A DNA stretch of 7,293 nt, from assembly GCA_031278135.1 (NCBI GenBank), contig JAITKY010000105.1, positions 1 through 7,293 on the forward strand. The letters are read 5' to 3'. A program made the translations under genes and the position numbers. The DNA comes from Prevotellaceae bacterium (GTDB lineage: Bacteria; Bacteroidota; Bacteroidia; Bacteroidales; UBA932). This document shows, piece by piece, positions 1 to 6,111 of this stretch; positions within the stretch are counted from its first letter, which is position 1; every line of letters begins with the position of its first letter. The notes below the pieces were generated by a model, which saw nothing but the letters and a program-made list of their open reading frames with translations, was not told the origin of the DNA and did no database searches.

Positions 1-487
1 ACTCTGATGTTCAGAACAATCAAAATTCCAAAACACAACTTTATTTACAGTTTTTCGACAGGAGTGAGTTTTTAACGCCGATTAAAAAACGAAATATTTC
101 CGTTTGAGAATAATAAAAATCGTAATGACTAAATCCTTTTTTGAGGCGCTATTTGGATTCAGAGAATTTGACAATCGGCGAAACGTCTATACATGAATCT
201 CGTAAATTCAACTTTCAGTTTTTGTGGATTTAACACATAGATGACATTGCTCCACTGTTACATGAGTAATGAATATCGGACATCGGACGTCAACTTCAGT
301 ATCAGGCTATACCAAAAAGATATCAGGGGCTTTCGTCGCGTATCACTTACGGATACAAATATACTTACATGATTGACAGAAATTTCGGATACACAGGTTC
401 GGAAAACTTCAAAAAAAGCGAACAATTCGGTTTTTTCCCTTCCGTAACTGTCGGATAGGTTCCCAATAATCTACGTAGAGACGTTAT
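1..487. other. Region without a convincing gene, downstream of ygiQ
   Basis: No reading frame here is long enough or familiar enough to call a gene. On the plus strand a frame is open from the window edge to a TGA at 105-107 (34 codons). It could be the tail of a gene entering from the left and converging on ygiQ, but it has no recognisable motif. A second plus-strand frame runs from ATG 241 to TGA 370-372 (43 codons), directly after a TAG at 238-240. I see no tRNA-like arms, no long repeats and no insertion-sequence ends. The right part (about 365-487) is the 3' flank of ygiQ and includes a hairpin at 411-436. The region may be a gene boundary or decayed coding DNA. Confidence 0.5.
411..436 (-). 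terminator. Possible Rho-independent terminator after ygiQ, symmetric and perhaps bidirectional
   Basis: On the plus strand a run of seven A is followed by G, CGAA, the loop CAA, TTCG, G and six T. The CGAA/TTCG arms pair, one G-G mismatch interrupts, and the A and T runs extend the stem. Read on the minus strand it ends in seven T, 51 bases beyond the ygiQ stop codon. The symmetry would let it act on both strands, which fits a convergent gene further left. The stem is short and only half G/C, so strength is doubtful. Confidence 0.4.
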
Positions 488-2233
488 CTATAATGTATTA
501 AAAAAGTATTTCTGCTGTTTTTTACGTTCGTCTTTTGATTTGGCGATATAGATTTTTTCGCCGGTATATGGGTCTTTTCCGGTGTAGAATATTGTTGATG
601 CCAGAGTCATTGGCGTAGGCGTAAAACTCTGTACCTGTTCGAGTTTATAGTTCATTTGCGACATGATGGCGGCTAACTGGCGCATGTCGTTTTCCTTACA
701 GTGCGGCAGTCCGGAGATAAAATACGGGATTAGTTGTTTTCGATAATTTTTTTGCCGGTTCAGTTTGTCGAATATCGTTTTCAGTTTCACAAACAGACTG
801 AAAGGCGGTTTGCGGACAGCGTTTAACACACGGTCGGACGTATGTTCCGGAGCCACTTTCAACCGTCCCGAAACATGGTGTTCCATGACCGTTTCGAAAT
901 ACCGTTTACTTGTTTCGTCGATAAAACCATTGTTGTTCAGAAACATGTCGTATCGTATTCCGCTTCCTATCGACACACGTTTCACTTTCGGATGCCGGCG
1001 TACTTTCGAATACAAATCAAGCAACGGCGCATGGTCGATGTTCAGATTAGCGCATATTTTCGGAAACAGACACGACGGTTTTCGGCATGATATACAGGCG
1101 CGTTTGTTTTTTCCCCCCATGCGATACATGTTTGCCGCCGGACCACCCAAATCGGATATATGACCTTTGAAATCGGGCATGTTGACGATCTTCTCCACTT
1201 CGTCGAGTATGGATTTTTCCGACCTGCTTGTGATAAATTTTCCCTGATGAGCGGATATCGTACAAAAACTGCATCCACCGAAACAGCCTCTGTGTATGTT
1301 GATTGAGTGTTTAATCATTTCGTAGGCGGGAATAGTTTTTCCCCTGTATCGCGGATGTGGCAGGCGGGTGAAAGGCAAATCGTAGATTTCGTCGATTTCC
1401 TCCGTTGTCGATACAGGATATGGCGGATTGACAACGACGGTTTTATCTCCGCAGTTTTCCAGCAACCGTTTGGCAGCGAAAGCGTTAGATTCGGTTTCGA
1501 TTATCTTGAAATTCTCACCGAATTTGTCCCTGTCGTCAAGACACTGTTCATAAGAATGTAGAATTATGGAATTTGCGGTGAATTTATCCGACATATTCTT
1601 CGGAACGGCGAATGCTATTTGCGGAATATCGCAGATTGCGTCTCTGTTGCCGGTCATAAAACACCCGGCAAGAGTGACAATAGTCTTTTCACCCTGTCCA
1701 TAAATGAGATAATCGGCGCCGGAATCAATCAACACCGAAGGTTTCAGGACATCGTCCCAAAAATCGTAATGCGTCAACCTTCTTAACGAGGCTTCGATTC
1801 CTCCGGCAACAACGGGAATATCGGGATATAACTTTTTGAGAATCTGCGAATATACGGTTACAGCACGATCGGGACGGGCATTTGCTCTTCCGCCGGGCGT
1901 ATATGCGTCGTCGCTTCTTGTCCGTTTATTTGCGGTGTACCGATTTACCATGCTGTCCATTGCGCCCGCGTTGACAGCAAAAAAGAGTTTCGGTTCGCCA
2001 AGTTTCTTAAAATCACGAAGGTCGTCCTGCCAATTCGGTTGTGGGACGATCGCCACTTTCAGACCGGTATTTTCGAGCATACGTGCGATAACAGCAGTCC
2101 CAAATGCTGGATGGTCGATATATGCGTCGCCGGAAAAAAATATCACATCTGCCTGATTCCAACCCAGACACTCCATTTCCTTTCGAGAAGTGGGAAGATG
2201 ACCGGACAGCAAACGAACAGGAATATCACTCAT
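488..2233 (-). CDS. ygiQ: YgiQ family radical SAM protein with a short C-terminus
   Basis: This is a radical SAM enzyme of the YgiQ family, whose reaction is not established to my knowledge. The N-terminal half carries the family stretches SGDAYIDHPAFG and YTPGGRANARPDRA, then VVAGGIEASLRR and a YGQGE stretch in a B12-binding-like region. The radical SAM signature CxxxCxxC is intact at Cys317, Cys321 and Cys324, in the context HRGCFGGCSFC, and should bind the 4Fe-4S cluster that cleaves SAM. A second cysteine group, Cys380, 383, 388 and 394, matches the CRxxSCxxPxIC element also present in the E. coli protein. I chose ATG 2233, which follows the atpG stop by three bases; a GTG one codon earlier is possible. 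The protein has 581 residues and stops soon after QQKYFF, where relatives continue for at least 30 residues. Family assignment is secure and function is unknown. Confidence 0.93.
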   Translation of the reverse strand: MSDIPVRLLSGHLPTSRKEMECLGWNQADVIFFSGDAYIDHPAFGTAVIARMLENTGLKVAIVPQPNWQDDLRDFKKLGEPKLFFAVNAGAMDSMVNRYTANKRTRSDDAYTPGGRANARPDRAVTVYSQILKKLYPDIPVVAGGIEASLRRLTHYDFWDDVLKPSVLIDSGADYLIYGQGEKTIVTLAGCFMTGNRDAICDIPQIAFAVPKNMSDKFTANSIILHSYEQCLDDRDKFGENFKIIETESNAFAAKRLLENCGDKTVVVNPPYPVSTTEEIDEIYDLPFTRLPHPRYRGKTIPAYEMIKHSINIHRGCFGGCSFCTISAHQGKFITSRSEKSILDEVEKIVNMPDFKGHISDLGGPAANMYRMGGKNKRACISCRKPSCLFPKICANLNIDHAPLLDLYSKVRRHPKVKRVSIGSGIRYDMFLNNNGFIDETSKRYFETVMEHHVSGRLKVAPEHTSDRVLNAVRKPPFSLFVKLKTIFDKLNRQKNYRKQLIPYFISGLPHCKENDMRQLAAIMSQMNYKLEQVQSFTPTPMTLASTIFYTGKDPYTGEKIYIAKSKDERKKQQKYFFNTL

Positions 2234-2236
2234 CAC

Positions 2237-3103
2237 TCACTTTAACGCTTCCGAACCGCCCACAATATCAATCAGTTCTCCGGTTATAGCCGATTGGCGT
2301 ACCTTGTTATACTGCGTACTGAGTTCACCGAGTAAATCGTTAGCGTTGTCGGTCGCTGCCTGCATAGCCGACGAACGGGCGGCGTATTCTGCCACCAGTG
2401 ATTCCAAAAGCGTCTCATAGAACGTAAGTTTCACAACCTGAGGCGTAAGGACGCTTACTAGAGTTTCTTTGTCTGGCTCCATGATATAGTCGGGATACAC
2501 GTCTTTGTGTCCGTTTCCGTCTGTCAGCGGCAGGAGTTTTTTCTCCGTAATATATTGCGTCAGAATGTTTTTGAACCGGTTGTATATCATCACCACCTCA
2601 TCGACTTCCTTGTTCAGATACATTGCTATGATTTTTTCGGCAACATTCGATACTTTCGTATATGACTGATGGTCGTATATTTCGGGCGGAATATTTTCGA
2701 GAGCGATGTTTTTGTTATGCGAGAATCCGTCGTAAATCTTTTTGCCAATGGTATATAGCATGACGTTGTACGATTTGGTGTGATATTTTTCGATTATCTC
2801 CGCAGTTTTTTTGATAGCGTTTGAATTGAATGCTCCACACAAACCACTATTCGATGAAAACGAGATGATTAATACCTTTTTTGTCTCTGTATTTTGCGTC
2901 ATCAGCGGGATATTTGCTTCCGACAGCGAATTTATCAGGTCGTAAAACGTTGATAATATATTGTTTTTATAGAACAAAAAAGAATTCAGCGAAGATTGTG
3001 CCTTGTGCAGTTTTGCGGAGGATATCATCCGGTTTACATCCGTGATTTTAAGGGTTGCCGAAACAGAATTTATCCTTCCTCTGATTTCTTTTAATGAAGA
3101 CAT
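2237..3103 (-). CDS. atpG: F1F0 ATP synthase subunit gamma
   Basis: This is the central rotor shaft of the F1 catalytic sector, which turns inside the alpha3-beta3 ring and couples proton (or sodium) flow to ATP synthesis at the cytoplasmic face of the inner membrane. At 288 residues it has the normal length. The N-terminal helix shows the gamma pattern, with MISSAKLHKAQ at residues 26-36. The Rossmann-like core has SSNSGLCGAFNSN at 83-95. The C-terminal helix has AARSSAMQAATDNA followed by YNKVRQSAITGELIDIVGG, where the family is most conserved. The usual SD(R/K)GLCG is here SNSGLCG, a small variation. The start is ATG 3103, preceded by a weak GGTAAG ribosome-binding sequence. Upstream lies pepE (17-base gap), not atpA, and downstream ygiQ follows almost without a gap. 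No other ATP synthase gene is in the window. Confidence 0.96.
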   Translation of the reverse strand: MSSLKEIRGRINSVSATLKITDVNRMISSAKLHKAQSSLNSFLFYKNNILSTFYDLINSLSEANIPLMTQNTETKKVLIISFSSNSGLCGAFNSNAIKKTAEIIEKYHTKSYNVMLYTIGKKIYDGFSHNKNIALENIPPEIYDHQSYTKVSNVAEKIIAMYLNKEVDEVVMIYNRFKNILTQYITEKKLLPLTDGNGHKDVYPDYIMEPDKETLVSVLTPQVVKLTFYETLLESLVAEYAARSSAMQAATDNANDLLGELSTQYNKVRQSAITGELIDIVGGSEALK

Positions 3104-3120
3104 TTCTTACCGGGTTCTAA

Positions 3121-3831
3121 TTATTTGAATAAAAAACTAAAATCTTCGTCACGCTTGACTTCTAATGGTTTTTGACCGTTTTTGAACACTCTGACGGGTT
3201 TATCGCCGATGAGGCTGAGATTTCCGTCCTCGAACAGAAAAATACAGCCTTCGCGCAATCCGGCGACATACCGTGCGCTATTGGCTGCAATGTATTCTTC
3301 GATGCGCTGTTCACGTGTTTCGCCCGCATGTCCTTGAGGATGAGCGTCGAGATAATGCGGATTTATTTGAAACGGTACTAGATCGAATGCTTCGAAACTT
3401 TCAGGCTCGACGATGGGCATATCGTTTGTGGTACAGATTGTTGGACATGCCAAGTTCGAACCGGCGCTCCAACCGACATAAGGCGTTCCGCTAAGGACTT
3501 TCGCCCTGACAGCGGCTGTAATCCTCGATTCCTGAACGTATTTCAGCAGATGGAAAGTGTTTCCTCCGCCGACAACAATCGCCTGAGCCGCTTCGACTGC
3601 CGCAACAGGGTCATTTTCACAATGTATCCCCCGTATTTTGATTCCAATTTCATCGAACCGCTGCCGGACTTTATCAACATAGGCGTCATACGAAAATGTA
3701 ATCGCCGCATAAGGCACAAAAAGCGCTTCTTCGACATTGTCTTTTGCAAGAAATGTCTGTATGTGCTTTTTTGGATAATCCAGATACGCTTCACCCGGAT
3801 TTGTTGAATTGCTTATTAATAACAGTCTCAT
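3121..3831 (-). CDS. pepE: Peptidase E (alpha-aspartyl dipeptidase, MEROPS family S51)
   Basis: Peptidase E is a cytoplasmic serine peptidase that cleaves dipeptides with N-terminal aspartate. The 236 residues are close to the enterobacterial enzyme's 229. The nucleophile lies in GWSAGSN at Ser122, on the glutamine-amidotransferase-like fold, with GGGNTFHLL at 88-96 just before it. His159 in QINPHY, Asp137 in TTNDMP and Glu194 in LREG sit at a constant offset of two from the residues I recall for the Salmonella enzyme (120, 157, 135, 192). The N-terminal MRLLLISNST strand and the LDAHPQGHAGETREQRIEEY stretch are also typical. I chose ATG 3831, which begins at this conserved strand; an in-frame TTG at 3858 would add nine residues inside the slyD end and is unlikely. 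It sits 11 bases after slyD and 17 before atpG. No signal peptide is visible. Confidence 0.95.
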   Translation of the reverse strand: MRLLLISNSTNPGEAYLDYPKKHIQTFLAKDNVEEALFVPYAAITFSYDAYVDKVRQRFDEIGIKIRGIHCENDPVAAVEAAQAIVVGGGNTFHLLKYVQESRITAAVRAKVLSGTPYVGWSAGSNLACPTICTTNDMPIVEPESFEAFDLVPFQINPHYLDAHPQGHAGETREQRIEEYIAANSARYVAGLREGCIFLFEDGNLSLIGDKPVRVFKNGQKPLEVKRDEDFSFLFK

Positions 3832-3842
3832 TTTTATGATAT

Positions 3843-4379
3843 TTAATCGCAACCGCAATCATCATCATAACAATTGTCGCAGCAATCATCCTGACCGCAA
3901 CAATCGCAACTGCAATTACCCGACAAATCTTCGGGAGTCGCTTCCCTGACATCCACTATTTCGCCAGTAAAATGTAACTCGTTTCCTGCCAACGGATGAT
4001 TGAAATTCATGGTAACAGTGCTGCTATCAATCTTTTCGACGATTCCATACAGACGATTTCCTTCCTGATCCTGCATCGGGATATTTGCGCCTATGACAAT
4101 GTATTCGTTGTCGAATTTACCTTCAATTTCAAAAGCGTTTTTGGGGAGTTTCATTATCGCCTCTTCGTTGATTTCGCCGTAAGCGTCAATGGCTTGCAAA
4201 ATAAAATCGAACTTGTCGCCAACGCTCATGTTCGCTATTTTGTCCTCAAATGTCTGAAGCAGATATCCCGCGCCATACATAAACTGCATAGGTTTTTCTT
4301 TTGTAACTACTTCAATTTCATTTCCGTCTGCTTCGAGCCTGTAACTCAAAGAAACTACTTTGTTCTGTTCTATTTTCAT
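3843..4379 (-). CDS. slyD: SlyD-type FKBP peptidyl-prolyl cis-trans isomerase with cysteine-rich tail
   Basis: This is a cytoplasmic prolyl isomerase and chaperone of the SlyD type; in enterobacteria SlyD also delivers nickel to hydrogenase maturation factors. The split FKBP domain is clear: an N-terminal part (VVSLSYRLE, FMYGAGYLL at 33-41, VGDKFDFIL, AYGE), an insert-in-flap chaperone domain at roughly 70-125, then the closing NHPLAGNELHF strand and VREATPEDL. The last 23 residues (156-178) form a metal-binding tail with nine cysteines and many aspartates but no histidine, unlike the His-rich E. coli tail. At 178 residues it is slightly shorter than E. coli SlyD (196). The start is ATG 4379 behind an A-rich leader with no Shine-Dalgarno motif. 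The gap to pepE is 11 bases. The metal bound cannot be read from sequence; the thiol-only tail suggests soft metals such as zinc, copper or nickel. Confidence 0.93.
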   Translation of the reverse strand: MKIEQNKVVSLSYRLEADGNEIEVVTKEKPMQFMYGAGYLLQTFEDKIANMSVGDKFDFILQAIDAYGEINEEAIMKLPKNAFEIEGKFDNEYIVIGANIPMQDQEGNRLYGIVEKIDSSTVTMNFNHPLAGNELHFTGEIVDVREATPEDLSGNCSCDCCGQDDCCDNCYDDDCGCD

Positions 4380-4380
4380 T

Positions 4381-4392
4381 TAATTTTTATTT
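4381..4392. repeat. 12-base direct repeat, left copy flanking the Rpn-like gene
   Basis: The sequence taatttttattt occurs here and again, in the same orientation, at 5317-5328. This copy covers the gap between the Rpn-like stop codon and the slyD start and overlaps the stop codon by two bases. The A/T-rich composition means a chance match is possible. Confidence 0.7.
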
Positions 4393-5317
4393 ATTGTCTA
4401 TTATTTAACAAACGTTTTAATTCTGCAATTTCCCTGTCTTTTTCTTCAAGCATTTGTTTTTGTTCTTCAAGCATTTGTTTTTGTTCTCTGTTTTTCTTTC
4501 CGAACAAATCGTCGATAATGCGCAACGCTTCTGCTTCCTTTTCTATCTCTTCGCGTTCTTTCTGATTGGCTATCATCTCAAAAAGAACATCAGTAATCAA
4601 TTTTATATTTTCATCCTCTGATTGCATTTTATAGTGCTTACTCACTTCGGAACCGTCGATGAAAAAATGATTCTGTTCGAAAATACTTAACAGTTTATCC
4701 AGATTTGTAGTGTAACGTCTATCGGTAATTCTTTTTGTTTGAATAATATAACTGTCATGAGTAAGACTTTCGACAAATGGCGATTCTACGGCCATGGGTT
4801 TATTATCCTCAAGCATATCCTCGTAGTTGCGCTTTACCCTCATGCAGGCTGTTTCGATGCCGGCAAGATTGAACCCTAAAATATAGATTGTTGTAATCGG
4901 CAATGCAACTTCCTTTCCGTTTACTATATCTTTTTTCTTATACTGTTCACCAAGATAATTCCGGAAACGCATCAAATCGTCTTCGTCCCATGATTTTTGT
5001 ACTTCTATCAGTATTTTACGATATTTTCCTTTTTCCGTTTTTATGGTTGCCATAAAATCTATTCGGTAGATGGAATAGCCGATATTGCTATATTCCGGTT
5101 CGCTTTTTTCTTGTTTTTTTATCTGTTTAATATCACCTTTATATGTAAATTCCTGCGGACGGACTTCTACCGAAACAATCTGTTTTTCAAGAATCGTACC
5201 AAGAAAAAATTTTGCTATTCGTTCATTCTCCATCATCCGTTTAAATACGGTGTCGTATATCGGATTGGCTATTATGCAGGACTTCGGAACTGTGTTATTC
5301 TGTACTTGCGTATCCAT
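4391..5317 (-). CDS. Rpn family (PD-(D/E)XK nuclease family transposase) protein with coiled-coil tail
   Basis: This belongs to the Rpn/YhgA-like group, annotated in Bacteroidota as PD-(D/E)XK nuclease family transposase. E. coli Rpn proteins are DNA endonucleases that promote RecA-independent recombination. The N-terminus has the typical NPIYDTVFKRMMENE opening (19-32) and FFLGTIL. The nuclease core shows Asp87 in YRIDFMA and the E-x-Q pair Glu105/Gln107 in ILIEVQKS, the variant of (D/E)xK usual in this family, followed by RFRNYLGEQY (117-126). The core therefore looks intact. From about 254 the chain becomes highly charged and coil-forming, including two EEQKQML-like heptads at about 278-292 encoded by a 21-base tandem repeat. 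The gene is visibly more A/T-rich than ygiQ: a hand count gives about 28% G+C for 4441-4500 against about 48% for 961-1020. It sits between lpxH (31 bases) and slyD (11 bases), flanked by a 12-base direct repeat. Real transposition activity is unproven. Confidence 0.88.
   Translation of the reverse strand: MDTQVQNNTVPKSCIIANPIYDTVFKRMMENERIAKFFLGTILEKQIVSVEVRPQEFTYKGDIKQIKKQEKSEPEYSNIGYSIYRIDFMATIKTEKGKYRKILIEVQKSWDEDDLMRFRNYLGEQYKKKDIVNGKEVALPITTIYILGFNLAGIETACMRVKRNYEDMLEDNKPMAVESPFVESLTHDSYIIQTKRITDRRYTTNLDKLLSIFEQNHFFIDGSEVSKHYKMQSEDENIKLITDVLFEMIANQKEREEIEKEAEALRIIDDLFGKKNREQKQMLEEQKQMLEEKDREIAELKRLLNNRQ
4442..4487 (-). repeat. 21-base tandem repeat, about 2.2 perfect copies, inside the Rpn-like gene
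   Basis: Positions 4442-4462 and 4463-4483 are identical, and the next four bases begin a third copy. The unit is 21 bases, so each copy adds exactly one seven-residue coiled-coil heptad (EEQKQML) to the protein. Perfect identity at the DNA level indicates a recent duplication. Gain or loss of copies would keep the frame. Confidence 0.92.
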
Positions 5318-5328
5318 AATTTTTATTT
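5317..5328. repeat. 12-base direct repeat, right copy flanking the Rpn-like gene
   Basis: This is the second copy of taatttttattt, matching 4381-4392. It begins at the first base of the Rpn-like start codon and supplies the gene's A-rich leader. Together the two copies bracket the gene almost exactly. Confidence 0.7.
5318..5328 (-). promoter_or_regulatory. A-rich translation leader of the Rpn-like gene, shared with slyD
   Basis: On the minus strand AAATAAAAATT precedes the Rpn-like ATG directly. The same eleven bases precede the slyD ATG with two extra bases between (4382-4392). Neither contains a Shine-Dalgarno core. A-rich leaders that replace base-pairing with 16S rRNA are usual in Bacteroidota and support both start calls. 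Confidence 0.5.
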
Positions 5329-5354
5329 CTTAAAAACGTTTTTATTTCTTAAAA
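5320..5354. repeat. Two 16-base direct copies at the lpxH/Rpn junction
   Basis: The sequence tttttatttcttaaaa occurs at 5320-5335 and again at 5339-5354, separated by three bases. The right copy contains the lpxH stop codon (5349-5351). The left copy overlaps the 12-base repeat at 5317-5328. It may reflect a local duplication of the lpxH 3' end. Confidence 0.85.
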
Positions 5355-6092
5355 TTCTGCGCAAATGTAGTCAAAAATTTTTATTTCCATCGTTTTTCCG
5401 TCGAAAACCGCATATCCTCCGCCTGAAAGCCAGTCGGGTAGAACGATATAATTAAATCCGTTTGCCGAAAGATTTACGGGCGAATGAAGATGTCCCATAA
5501 CGAAAAAATCGAGTTTTTGTTCTTTTGCAATCTCGCATACCTTATTATAAAAGGGATTATCGTCGGGATTGAACTTCATTTTGCCGTGCTTTTTCCTGTT
5601 GCTTTTCGACCACGCATGTGCAAACGACAGTCCGATATAAGGATGTATTCCCGCGAATACTTTCCGTAACTTCCTGTTTGTGAATATCCATCTCAATAAT
5701 ACGTGCATTTTGTCCGTCATATTGAGAGCGTCGCCGTGTGTCAAACAAAATTTGTGTCCGTAAAGATTTGCGACATAATCGGTTGGATGAAAAATAACTC
5801 CCAACTCCGATTGCAGATAATCGCTTACCCAAAGGTCGTGATTTCCTGCAAAAAAATGTACAGGTATTCCCGAATCGGTGAGTTCGGCGATTTTCCCCAT
5901 GGTTCGGACAAATCCTCTCGGTACAACTTTCTTATACTCAAACCAAAAATCAAAAATATCTCCTAAAAGGAATATCTCTTTTGCATCGGGTTTGATACTG
6001 TCGAGCCAGTTCACAAAACAGAGTTCCCGGTTTCGCGATTCTGCATTGGGAGGCAGTCCAAGATGAACATCTGCGGCAAAATAGTAATTCAT
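5349..6092 (-). CDS. lpxH: UDP-2,3-diacylglucosamine diphosphatase (lipid A synthesis)
   Basis: LpxH hydrolyses UDP-2,3-diacylglucosamine to lipid X and UMP, the fourth step of lipid A synthesis, at the cytoplasmic face of the inner membrane. The calcineurin-like metallophosphoesterase motifs appear in order: DVHLG with Asp8 and His10, GDIFDFWFEY with Asp45, AGNHDLW with Asn84 and His85, THGD with His119, and GHLHSP with His201 and His203. These give the expected dinuclear metal site. The 247 residues match the family (E. coli 240). I chose ATG 6092 because the first beta strand (MNYYFAADVH) begins there; an in-frame TTG at 6104 would add four residues and shorten the gap to queA from 19 to 7 bases. 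No strong ribosome-binding sequence is visible. A pyrophosphatase-like relative is less likely given the full motif set and length. Confidence 0.93.
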   Translation of the reverse strand: MNYYFAADVHLGLPPNAESRNRELCFVNWLDSIKPDAKEIFLLGDIFDFWFEYKKVVPRGFVRTMGKIAELTDSGIPVHFFAGNHDLWVSDYLQSELGVIFHPTDYVANLYGHKFCLTHGDALNMTDKMHVLLRWIFTNRKLRKVFAGIHPYIGLSFAHAWSKSNRKKHGKMKFNPDDNPFYNKVCEIAKEQKLDFFVMGHLHSPVNLSANGFNYIVLPDWLSGGGYAVFDGKTMEIKIFDYICAEF

Positions 6093-6111
6093 ACGAATCG
6101 TCAATCAACAA

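Noticed and set aside
83..94. SNSGLCG in place of SDRGLCG in AtpG as a defect (residue positions)
   Set aside because: The rest of the protein is conserved, and Bacteroidota gamma subunits vary at these residues as far as I recall, so this is likely lineage variation.
1..487. tRNA, CRISPR or small RNA in the left gap
   Set aside because: No cloverleaf arms, no T-loop with matching acceptor ends and no regularly spaced repeats could be found by eye.
765..1163. Plus-strand open frame of 132 codons opposite ygiQ
   Set aside because: It mirrors the conserved radical SAM half of ygiQ and shows no family features of its own.
3832..3858. Extension of pepE to a TTG start inside slyD
   Set aside because: The nine added residues precede the conserved first strand and would overlap the slyD end. 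ATG 3831 gives the usual length.
3996..4565. Long plus-strand open frame of 189 codons opposite slyD and the Rpn-like gene
   Set aside because: It spans two well-supported minus-strand genes and their gap. Its translation is Phe/Ser/Cys-rich low-complexity text, as expected from reading A/T-rich coding DNA backwards, with no motif.
4381..5354. Rpn-like gene as a complete insertion sequence with terminal inverted repeats
   Set aside because: I found direct repeats but no inverted repeats at the ends, so no classical transposon boundary can be drawn.
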